Below, in pieces: positions 46,161 to 52,745 of a DNA stretch of 55,414 bases. A program made the position numbers and the translations under genes. The notes below the pieces were generated by a model. The model was not told the DNA's origin. It searched no databases and saw only the letters and a list, made by a program, of their open reading frames with translations. The stretch comes from a virus. Each line of letters starts with the position of its first letter. Positions within the stretch are counted from its first letter, which is position 1. Where the stretch lies: IMG/VR virus record IMGVR_UViG_3300046616_000110, positions 1 to 55,414 of that record; one strand, given 5' to 3'.

Positions 46161-46831
46161 CGCTGCCTCTGCGGAACAAACGTCGACACCGACATAGGCA
46201 GGAAGATCGGCTCCTCACGCTGAGGCCCTGCCCTTTTCACCACTCCGACATTGATCCCGCCCGGTGCCGGTCGCACACTCAGCCGCAAAGGCGCTGGCGA
46301 TGCGTCCTGCTCAGCTGCCAGATGACGGAAGTTGAAGAACAGCGTCTCGCCCTGCTGGGCCGCTAGGTGCAAGCGTCTCAGACTCTCAGCGCGAACTGGC
46401 TGCTGCCTCGCGTTGGAGCTCGACGTTAGGCCGGGCCAAAACAGCAAGGCGCCACAGCTTCCACTGCGGAGCACCTGCTCGGCGGCCCAAAGGGCGTCCG
46501 CGGTGCGTTCCGAGCGTATCCATAAGATCGACTCTAGAGGCAGTCCAAGCGCCGCCAGGGACAGCGCCTGGGGAGCGTGCGGCGGCTGTAACAAGACGAC
46601 TTTGCGCGCCGTCACCTTTGCCAGCGCAGGCGCAATCAGCCGCATCTCTCCTATTCCCGGCTGCTGCACCAACAGGTCGACAAGCGTACCGACAGGCCAG
46701 CCGCCGCCGGGGAGTTGATGCGACAACGTCGGATGCCCGGTGTCGATGCAGCGCGTATGGCTGCGGGCGAGCTGAGACGCTCGCCAAAGCGAAGGGTGAA
46801 GCTCTTCCAATGATGGGGCCGAATCTGGCAT
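46097..46831 (-). CDS. imuA: ImuA translesion-synthesis factor (SulA/RecA-like)
   Basis: The 244-residue protein is full length for ImuA: LWRASQLARSHTRCIDTGHP, LSHQLPGGGWPVGTLVDLLV, QPGIGEMRLIAPALA, LGLPLESILWIRSERTADAL and WAAEQVLRSGSCGALLFW match the family. ImuA binds RecA and supports the ImuB-DnaE2 mutasome in SOS mutagenesis. Neither imuB nor dnaE2 is here, so it must work with host partners or modulate them. A LexA box lies 17 bases before its ATG. It converges with int and the ends overlap. It may be cargo beside the attachment site. Confidence 0.9.
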   Translation of the reverse strand: MPDSAPSLEELHPSLWRASQLARSHTRCIDTGHPTLSHQLPGGGWPVGTLVDLLVQQPGIGEMRLIAPALAKVTARKVVLLQPPHAPQALSLAALGLPLESILWIRSERTADALWAAEQVLRSGSCGALLFWPGLTSSSNARQQPVRAESLRRLHLAAQQGETLFFNFRHLAAEQDASPAPLRLSVRPAPGGINVGVVKRAGPQREEPIFLPMSVSTFVPQRQRQAEPVSRIAVTSAEAGIFAQ

Positions 46832-46847
46832 TTTTGACGCTCTGAAA

Positions 46848-46867
46848 TACTGTGGTTATATCCAGTA
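46848..46867. promoter_or_regulatory. LexA (SOS) box before imuA
   Basis: TACTGTGGTTATATCCAGTA matches the LexA consensus at both ends (TACTGT and CAGTA) with CTG-N10-CAG spacing. It lies between divergent imuA and the small plus gene at 46936, so it may control both. Confidence 0.8.
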
Positions 46868-46935
46868 TATCAACAAGCGTCGTGACATTTGATTAATTTC
46901 AAAGCGCTACCGAAACATCTTGGTACGGTAGCCGA

Positions 46936-47151
46936 ATGAACGCTGACCGCCCAAACCGCACCCTCTCATCCGATGTGGAATTAGCGCTGATCCTCGCTGA
47001 GCGAGTGGGCGTACAGGTCGCTGCACGCTTCCTGACGAAGCGCGGGGCTGGTTTTGCGCTTACTTGTCGCGTGCTGGGGGATCCGGATCGACGAAGAGTG
47101 AATCCTGAGCAGTTGAACGTCGATGTGCCCGACCCGCTTCAAACCGTATAG
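46936..47151 (+). CDS. Small protein divergent from imuA, unknown
   Basis: The 71-residue protein begins MNADRPNRTLSSDVELALIL and has VQVAARFLTKRGAGFALTCR, which looks like one compact helical unit. It is the only plus-strand gene between int and the late lysis genes and lies next to the LexA box, so it may be SOS-linked cargo. It overlaps the convergent metallophosphoesterase gene by 13 bases. No family is recognised. Confidence 0.6.
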   Translation: MNADRPNRTLSSDVELALILAERVGVQVAARFLTKRGAGFALTCRVLGDPDRRRVNPEQLNVDVPDPLQTV

Positions 47152-48365
47152 ACCTCACGCGACTCAGGTGCGGCGATGCAAGCCCGGCCCAGTCTGGCGC
47201 GCACCTCCTGGATCGGCAACACTCGCCGCCCGACTTCGCCGTACGACTTGGAGCGCAGCACAATCGTGATGGACTTGCGATTCCGATAGCCGGCATCGTG
47301 CGCCCACTTGTCCAGCGCCGCTAGGTGGTTGAACGACTCCACGAAAATTCCAGGGTGCTCCTTCATCACCATGCCGTGGTGCACGTGGCCGACGTCGACA
47401 TAATGGAATTCGGTCTCGCCGTAGTCCTTGCGGTAATCGTTGGTCATGACGTGAGCGAGTTGCGACGGTTTGCACTTGTCCGAGTGGTGCGTCATCACCA
47501 AGGTATTGCCCATCCGGTAGGCGATGAATACAGAGTCGTTGTTCAGCACATGGACCCGCCCAGTGTGCCCGTACGCCACCCGCAAAAGCTCCGCCATCCA
47601 GATATCGTTCGTGCGGCTGTGGTTCCCTTGATTGACGATGACATCGACGTGCCTAGCTTTAGTCAACGCCTTCTCGACGATGAAGCGCATCACCCGCGAG
47701 TAGACCTTGATCATCTTCGGGAAGCGAGTGTCGCAGTCGAGTCTATGTTTGCTGGCTTGAGTTTCCCCTTCGAAATTCTCGTAATGGGTTGCATCACCGA
47801 GGTCATTGATCACCAGGCGCTCGCAGGACGGCAGTTCGTCGATCAGGATGCCGATCGCGGCGCATAGCTCCTGCTCCGCGATCTTGAGGTCGAAGTGTTC
47901 GCCTACCTCGTTGGCATGGGCCAGCATGCCCAGGTGCGCGTCGCCGATTTGGATCCACGGAATGACGTCGGACTGAAAGTCGAGCGGCGCCGGCGGCGCA
48001 TTGATCTGCCCCACATCTTCGATGAAGCCCTCAATCGCCTCGCGGATCAGCTCGCGCTGCATCTCTGGATCGACGGCGGACTTGACCCACTGCCCGGTCG
48101 GCGCGCCGTCCTTGTTGTAGTAGGTCGAGACACCTTTCGCCAGGAAGCCGATCGGCACGGCGCGTGTCATATCGTGGTCTGGAGAATAACCGCGCCGCGC
48201 TGCCGACACCTTCAGCCGCTCGATAGCTTGCTGCACACTACTCTTGGATAAGCCCAGCTCGCGCGCTGCGGCTCGCATGCTCCCGAGTCGGTTTGCCGCC
48301 TCGATATACTGTTCCTGCCGCGGGGTCGGATCGAATTCGAGCAGCTTAGGGTCGATGATGGTCAT
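47139..48365 (-). CDS. HTH-metallophosphoesterase
   Basis: The 408-residue protein starts at 48365 (MTIIDPKLLEFDPTPRQEQY), overlapping the o-spanin stop by 4 bases. An HTH is at about 17-50 (GSMRAAARELGLSKSSVQQA). The calcineurin-like fold shows IGDAHLGM (GDxH), INDLGDATHYENF (GD), VNQGNHSRTND (GNH), VMTHHSDK and VDVGHVHHG (GHxH), so all metal ligands seem present. It may be a sequence-directed nuclease or phosphodiesterase. It is the last gene of the late operon, behind the lysis genes. Confidence 0.85.
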   Translation of the reverse strand: MTIIDPKLLEFDPTPRQEQYIEAANRLGSMRAAARELGLSKSSVQQAIERLKVSAARRGYSPDHDMTRAVPIGFLAKGVSTYYNKDGAPTGQWVKSAVDPEMQRELIREAIEGFIEDVGQINAPPAPLDFQSDVIPWIQIGDAHLGMLAHANEVGEHFDLKIAEQELCAAIGILIDELPSCERLVINDLGDATHYENFEGETQASKHRLDCDTRFPKMIKVYSRVMRFIVEKALTKARHVDVIVNQGNHSRTNDIWMAELLRVAYGHTGRVHVLNNDSVFIAYRMGNTLVMTHHSDKCKPSQLAHVMTNDYRKDYGETEFHYVDVGHVHHGMVMKEHPGIFVESFNHLAALDKWAHDAGYRNRKSITIVLRSKSYGEVGRRVLPIQEVRARLGRACIAAPESREVYTV

Positions 48366-48682
48366 TTGCTCTCCGGTGCAGGTTGCGGCCAAGCTTCGAT
48401 CGAAGTACGTTTTTCGCTGCCGAACTTTTCAGTTTTCGGCCGACAGCCGGCCATCGCCGCCTCGAGCCCGGTCGAATAGACCTCCCATGCCGCCGAGTCC
48501 TGCAGGGCGATCTGAGCGGCGGCCTTATCGCCCGGGTAGGCACCAACGCCATAGCGGTTCGCTGGTCGCGCCGGTACCTCACCTAAGCAGCCGACTGCGA
48601 CCGGAACCTGTATCGTCTCGGGTGCCGGCTTGGTCGTGGCGCAGCCGGTCAGCAGCAGCGCGCAGAGGATAAACACTCTCAT
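48362..48682 (-). CDS. Outer-membrane spanin lipoprotein (Rz1-like)
   Basis: The 106-residue protein starts at 48682 (MRVFILCALLLTGCATTKPA), overlapping the Rz-like stop as ATGA. LLTGC is a lipobox. The mature part is Pro-rich at first and then helical with a Cys near AMAGC. With the Rz-like protein it would bridge the envelope and disrupt the outer membrane at lysis. It is longer than lambda Rz1 (60). Confidence 0.85.
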   Translation of the reverse strand: MRVFILCALLLTGCATTKPAPETIQVPVAVGCLGEVPARPANRYGVGAYPGDKAAAQIALQDSAAWEVYSTGLEAAMAGCRPKTEKFGSEKRTSIEAWPQPAPESK

Positions 48683-49044
48683 TGCCATGCTCCCCACGCC
48701 TCGCGCAGCACGCCGTCGCAATTCGTAGCGCCGCTACCGGCAACCGCGGCAACTCGCTTGTCGATGCCTTTGATGACCACCGCGGCGTGCTTCTCGGCCT
48801 GTTTGCGTAGTTCGTCGGCGCTCTGAGCCGCAGAGTTCAGCGTGGCGATCGCCTGGTTCTGCTCGCGCACCTTGTCTAGCAGGGCGTCGTATTCCTGCTG
48901 CTTGACCGCCAGCTCTTTCAGGTGAGCGCGCTCCAGCCTCCAGCCATTGACCATGGCCCCGGCAAGTGCCGACCCGATGATCACGGTTAGAGCGAAGACG
49001 GCCCCGGCCAGCAGCCGATATGGCGATGGGATTGGGTCAATCAT
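48679..49044 (-). CDS. Inner-membrane spanin (Rz-like)
   Basis: The 121-residue protein has an N-terminal membrane anchor (LLAGAVFALTVIIGSALAGA), then a periplasmic coiled coil (LKELAVKQQEYDALLDKVRE, QNQAIATLNSAAQSADELRK) and a C-terminal Cys/Trp end. This is the i-spanin layout. It overlaps the holin-like gene before it and the o-spanin behind it. Confidence 0.87.
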   Translation of the reverse strand: MIDPIPSPYRLLAGAVFALTVIIGSALAGAMVNGWRLERAHLKELAVKQQEYDALLDKVREQNQAIATLNSAAQSADELRKQAEKHAAVVIKGIDKRVAAVAGSGATNCDGVLREAWGAWQ

Positions 49045-49322
49045 GGTTGCGGCTCTTGGGGTGGAGGTGGCGGAGCGGCGTCTGCGCGCATGAGGGACTT
49101 GGCGCCGACCGAGGCGGCGAGTGTCCCGGTGACCTCAATCATTTGGCGAACGTAATCACCAAGCACGGACATATCGATGTGGATCGAGCCGACCGCTACA
49201 CCGATAGCGGCGGCGATGTGATAGATCGACACGGCCACGGCGCCAAGAATGCGCACTGGGCAGAGTGTGGAATTATTCGCCTCCGTCAGCATTTGAGCGA
49301 ATATCTTGCGAAGCCAATTCAT
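49041..49322 (-). CDS. Second holin-like membrane protein
   Basis: The 93-residue protein has one clear membrane helix (CPVRILGAVAVSIYHIAAAI) and a second weak hydrophobic stretch (QMIEVTGTLAASVGAKSL), ending in a Pro-rich tail. Its position between endolysin and spanins suggests a holin, antiholin or pinholin. The exact role is not clear. Confidence 0.68.
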   Translation of the reverse strand: MNWLRKIFAQMLTEANNSTLCPVRILGAVAVSIYHIAAAIGVAVGSIHIDMSVLGDYVRQMIEVTGTLAASVGAKSLMRADAAPPPPPQEPQP

Positions 49323-49325
49323 GGT

Positions 49326-49889
49326 TCACCCCTTCAAGACACGTAGCGCAGTTGCATACAAGGCGATTCGCTCCTGCAGCCCATTCGCACCGCCGTTGAC
49401 CGCCCGGGTTACGCGCACCTGGTCGCCCGTATCGGCAATCGCGTTGATGCCGCGCGAGGTCCAATACCAGCCAGCCGAGCGGCAGGCATTGGTCGGCGTC
49501 TCCAGCAGCTCGGGGCTATGCAGCAGACGGTCGTCTCCGAACAGGGCGTAGCTGCAGGCGCGGAAGTTATCTTTTCCTGTGATTTGCAGAAGTCCGCGCC
49601 CCTTGTACTTCTGGCCGTCACCGTCCTTGTCCGTGGTGTTGCCGAGCTTTTCCGCAACACGCCCGGTGTCGTAAGCCTCGCCACTTGCCAGCTCGAGCAC
49701 GTAGCGCAACTGGCCAGACTCGACGCCGACCTGCGCCAGGAACGAAGCTTGCCGTTCCGCGGTGTTGATCTGGGCTTCGTCCATCGTGGCATTCAGACCA
49801 TCGAGGTAGCGCGCCGCGCGGTTACGTCCATACGGGTAGATCCGCACCAGCTGTTCCAGAGTCAAACCAGCGCCGCTTAGGGCCATCAT
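49326..49889 (-). CDS. Endolysin, GH19 chitinase-like muramidase
   Basis: The 187-residue protein starts at 49889 behind GGAGGAG, overlapping the holin stop as ATGA. It matches GH19 lysins: RQASFLAQVGVESGQLRYVL (catalytic Glu in VGVESG), KYKGRGLLQITGKDNFRACS (GRGxxQxTG), and ACRSAGWYWTSRGINAIADT then VTRAVNGGANGLQER. No signal peptide is seen, so it needs the holin. Confidence 0.94.
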   Translation of the reverse strand: MMALSGAGLTLEQLVRIYPYGRNRAARYLDGLNATMDEAQINTAERQASFLAQVGVESGQLRYVLELASGEAYDTGRVAEKLGNTTDKDGDGQKYKGRGLLQITGKDNFRACSYALFGDDRLLHSPELLETPTNACRSAGWYWTSRGINAIADTGDQVRVTRAVNGGANGLQERIALYATALRVLKG

Positions 49890-50077
49890 TGCTCCTCCTT
49901 CTTCGACTTGCGGTCGCGGCGCGATTTCATGGGTGCCGAGTGGTAGAACTGGAACGCAATCCAGAGGATTGAGGCCAACGCCGCCATCGGTGGAAGCACA
50001 TTGGCAAACCACCCCACGATGGTGAAGGTGGCAGCTACCGTTGAGCCGGCGTCGAAGATGTGTTTGATGTGGTCCAT
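49886..50077 (-). CDS. Class II (T7-like) holin
   Basis: The 63-residue protein has two short hydrophobic segments (TVAATFTIVGWFANVLPPMA and LASILWIAFQFYHS) and a highly charged C-terminal tail (KSRRDRKSKKEEQ), the layout of T7-type holins. It opens the inner membrane for the endolysin encoded next. Confidence 0.84.
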   Translation of the reverse strand: MDHIKHIFDAGSTVAATFTIVGWFANVLPPMAALASILWIAFQFYHSAPMKSRRDRKSKKEEQ

Positions 50078-50125
50078 GTGGACTCGCAGGTGACCGCGAT
50101 AAGCGGTTAGGTTTGAGGGGTGGGG

Positions 50126-50410
50126 TTACTTACCTGCCGAATCGCGGCAGTGGTTCGGGCTGAGCGCATCGAGGATGCGGCACAAGATGCAGCCCCATCG
50201 CCTGCCTTCCGACCGCGCACGGTTGGCGCGGCTGCTGATGGTCTCTTCGTTGCTGCCGTTGATCGCTGCGTTCCCTGCTCTATCCAAGGCGACCGCGATG
50301 TCTTTCGCCTTCTCCGGTGCGCTGGCGACACAGAACAGCATGCGAATGAGAGTGAGCACGGTCCCGCACAGGCAGACCAGCCAGACGGCGAAGAGACGGA
50401 GACGCGGCAT
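50126..50410 (-). CDS. Membrane-anchored phage protein
   Basis: The 94-residue protein has an N-terminal membrane segment (LFAVWLVCLCGTVLTLIRML) followed by VALDRAGNAAINGSNEETIS and SRANRARSEGRRWGCILCRI, a pattern common in small proteins next to lysis genes of Burkholderiales phages. Possibly a lysis accessory. A terminator lies just upstream. Confidence 0.72.
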   Translation of the reverse strand: MPRLRLFAVWLVCLCGTVLTLIRMLFCVASAPEKAKDIAVALDRAGNAAINGSNEETISSRANRARSEGRRWGCILCRILDALSPNHCRDSAGK

Positions 50411-50421
50411 TTCGACCTCGG

Positions 50422-50448
50422 AAAAAGAAAAGCCGCCCGAAGGCGGCC
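50422..50448 (-). terminator. Intrinsic terminator before the lysis genes
   Basis: On the minus strand GGCCGCC-TTCG-GGCGGC is followed by TTTTCTTTTT. The same GC stem and loop occurs at 52703-52725. Confidence 0.85.
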
Positions 50449-50467
50449 TTGGTGGAGGGTGGAGTGG

Positions 50468-50854
50468 TTACAACGCCAGCTTTGCGGCGCCGCTACCGGG
50501 CTCAATGAGACCCTTTGCTTCGAGCCTCGCCATGCATGCAATAGTCAGCGGGTCATCGAAATGAACGACCTGCGACTTATCGGTCATCGCACAGATGTCG
50601 GCTACCTCTCCGTCTGTGAGCGCAGATGCCCGGATGGCGGCGCGCTCCGCTGCGCTGAACCTCGTCTTCAGCCACGTAAATGTATCCATCTGCGCGACAG
50701 TGTAAGCAGCGACGAGGTTGGCAAGCTGCCCGTCGACCAGCTTTTGCATGAACGCTTCCTGCGTCAGTTGCGGGTTGCTCGCGTTGTATGCGTCCAGTGC
50801 GCGTTGAAGTGCAACGGCTTTGGCGCTATCGGTAATGCTGATGGTGTAATCCAT
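50468..50854 (-). CDS. Phage protein downstream of tail fibre genes
   Basis: The 128-residue protein (MDYTISITDSAKAVALQRAL) is helical with QLTQEAFMQKLVDGQLANLV and TRFSAAERAAIRASALTDGE. It is typical of small proteins at the end of tail modules. Assembly or fibre-chaperone function is possible. A terminator follows. Confidence 0.7.
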   Translation of the reverse strand: MDYTISITDSAKAVALQRALDAYNASNPQLTQEAFMQKLVDGQLANLVAAYTVAQMDTFTWLKTRFSAAERAAIRASALTDGEVADICAMTDKSQVVHFDDPLTIACMARLEAKGLIEPGSGAAKLAL

Positions 50855-50868
50855 GATGTCCTTTCAGA

Positions 50869-51330
50869 TTAAGTGCATACAAAAACTTGAGATCTCGCTG
50901 TACTGGCGGCGACAGGCACATTAAATGTCTTGATGCCATTACTCAACCAATCTGTCACCCCTGCCCTAGTGTCAGCGGTCGTCCAGGCGGTGCCGTTGTC
51001 GGACCATTGCAGCGTCCAGTTCTTAGGCGCTCGTACCTGTGACACTGTGATCTGGATTGTGTATTGCAGGACATCGACCGCGCTGGAGAACTGGTACGTC
51101 AATATGCCAGTGGTGATGGCGGTTCCCGTAATCCAGGCCGTATTTGCGTCATTGTCAAAGGCGTTCGCTGCTACATACGAAGGGTAGTTCGATGATGCGC
51201 TAGAGATACCGCCATTACACTGGTCGGCACCGCCCGTTGTTGCTCGCATCTCGACTTCGGTAATGGCCAGATAATCGGGATCGCCATTGTTGGCAGTTAT
51301 ATTTAACCGCCAGTAAAGATGGGCTGCCAT
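50869..51330 (-). CDS. Discoidin (F5/8 type C)-like tail protein
   Basis: The 153-residue protein has a galactose-binding-like sandwich: HLYWRLNITANNGDPDYLAI, ITEVEMRATTGG, YVAANAFDNDANTAWITGT (the usual AFDxxxxTxW motif) and a VRAPKNWTLQWSDNGTAWTT strand pair. It could bind a surface glycan as part of the tail fibre. One base is shared with the fibre gene. Confidence 0.82.
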   Translation of the reverse strand: MAAHLYWRLNITANNGDPDYLAITEVEMRATTGGADQCNGGISSASSNYPSYVAANAFDNDANTAWITGTAITTGILTYQFSSAVDVLQYTIQITVSQVRAPKNWTLQWSDNGTAWTTADTRAGVTDWLSNGIKTFNVPVAASTARSQVFVCT

Positions 51331-52691
51331 TAACGAGTCCCCGCAAGAACGATTCCAACATCTGCCAGAGTGGCGTCAGCAGTGGTGGGCGCGGAAACGG
51401 AAATGATGTCACCTGCAGCCAAGTTGACCACTGCGCCGCTTGTGGTTGCGAACGTAGCTGAGGTGCTACCTGCTGCAAACGTGATCGTGCCGACGGCCGA
51501 TCCGTTCTTCTTTATGGTGAAGACGGTCGAAGATGTCGCGGCTACGCTGGCGGTCGCGACACTTCCTGCAAGGTTGGCAGGGAAGGATACCGCCAGGGCG
51601 ACAGGTACGCGAGTAACGGTTGCGTTGGAGGTTGGCACGCCCGGATAAAAGGCCGTCAGGTGATAAACGTAAGTGTCCGATGAAAGGTCGCCCTTCGCGA
51701 TTGTCCGCATGGTTGGCGTGGCCGCCGCGCCAGACACAGGGCCAGCGAGGAACGTGTTGGCGGCCTGCGTTTTGAGAGCGAAGGTAAGCGTGCCAGCCCC
51801 CGTCACAGGACCGCCCGAAACCGTATAGAGAAGCCCCGGTACAGCCAGGTTGACACTCGTCACGGTGCCGCCGGTGCCGGTCGGATAGCTAAGCGCAGTC
51901 CATGAGCTAACCTGCGTCGGGTCTGATCCAGTGATGACATAGACGGTGCTCGTGTCCGACCGCGCGCACCAGTCGCCCTTCTGCCCACTCAGGGCAAGCA
52001 TGGCAGTCTGGTTCGCCACCGTGCCGAGGAAGTCGATAATCGCGAGGTTCGGCAGCTGAGAAGTCAGAAGTTTTCCGCTTCCGTCGAGAGACGCTGCGCC
52101 ATTGGCTGCGCCGAGTGCGCTGGTCGCGACTGCGCCGACGTCGGATGCCGTGAGCGTCACCGCTCCCGTATGACCGTTGACGCTGGACACGCCTGTTGCG
52201 GCCGTCGAAGGTGCATAGCGCGAATCACCTTCGGCTGGCGTCAGATATTGCGGGTGCGGATCAGACTCCGCCTTATGTGCCGCGATCGCGTCGGCAATAT
52301 CGTCCGAGGTCACGCCGCCACTCCCGCCACCAAGCACACGCAGGTCCAGCCAAGTTGTGGCGGTGTTTGCGCCGGCGGCGATCTGATATAGCGGCATCCT
52401 GCCAGCCGTAAAGCCGGTCGTGTTCACTGAGACCGATCCATCTGTGGGGTCGGCTTCGAGGTAGTTCGTGGCCGACGCGGTCAGTATCAGCGTGCCGTTG
52501 GCGACCTGCGTCGGCGTGCCGTTGATCAGGACTGTCCCGCCGAAGTAGCCCCATGTCAGAGCTACGCAAGCCGTCGCATCTCGTCCGTATGTCGCCGCAG
52601 GAGAGAGCGCGTCGACGATTTGATTCAGCGTTACCTCTTTCTGCGCTTGTCCTGAGCCGATTGTTCTCAGGTGCGTTGTGCTATTTGCCAT
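51330..52691 (-). CDS. Tail fibre protein
   Basis: The 453-residue protein has an N-terminal attachment-like part (LRTIGSGQAQKEVTLNQIVD), then DPHPQYLTPAEGDSRYAPST and VSSVNGHTGAVTLTASDVGA, which are common fibre motifs. DFLGTVANQTAMLALSGQKG then GDWCARSDTSTVYVITG is a repeat unit seen in many fibres. The C-terminal half is low in charge and beta-rich. It forms part of the adsorption apparatus with the discoidin-like protein. Confidence 0.85.
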   Translation of the reverse strand: MANSTTHLRTIGSGQAQKEVTLNQIVDALSPAATYGRDATACVALTWGYFGGTVLINGTPTQVANGTLILTASATNYLEADPTDGSVSVNTTGFTAGRMPLYQIAAGANTATTWLDLRVLGGGSGGVTSDDIADAIAAHKAESDPHPQYLTPAEGDSRYAPSTAATGVSSVNGHTGAVTLTASDVGAVATSALGAANGAASLDGSGKLLTSQLPNLAIIDFLGTVANQTAMLALSGQKGDWCARSDTSTVYVITGSDPTQVSSWTALSYPTGTGGTVTSVNLAVPGLLYTVSGGPVTGAGTLTFALKTQAANTFLAGPVSGAAATPTMRTIAKGDLSSDTYVYHLTAFYPGVPTSNATVTRVPVALAVSFPANLAGSVATASVAATSSTVFTIKKNGSAVGTITFAAGSTSATFATTSGAVVNLAAGDIISVSAPTTADATLADVGIVLAGTR

Positions 52692-52702
52692 CGCGTTCCC
52701 AT

Positions 52703-52725
52703 AAAAAAAGCCGCCCGAAGGCGGC
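52703..52725 (-). terminator. Intrinsic terminator after the tail tip gene
   Basis: On the minus strand GGCCGCC-TTCG-GGCGGC is followed by seven T. It lies between the tail-tip stop and the fibre gene. Confidence 0.9.
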
Positions 52726-52745
52726 CTGTTGGCTATCAGTGGTGC

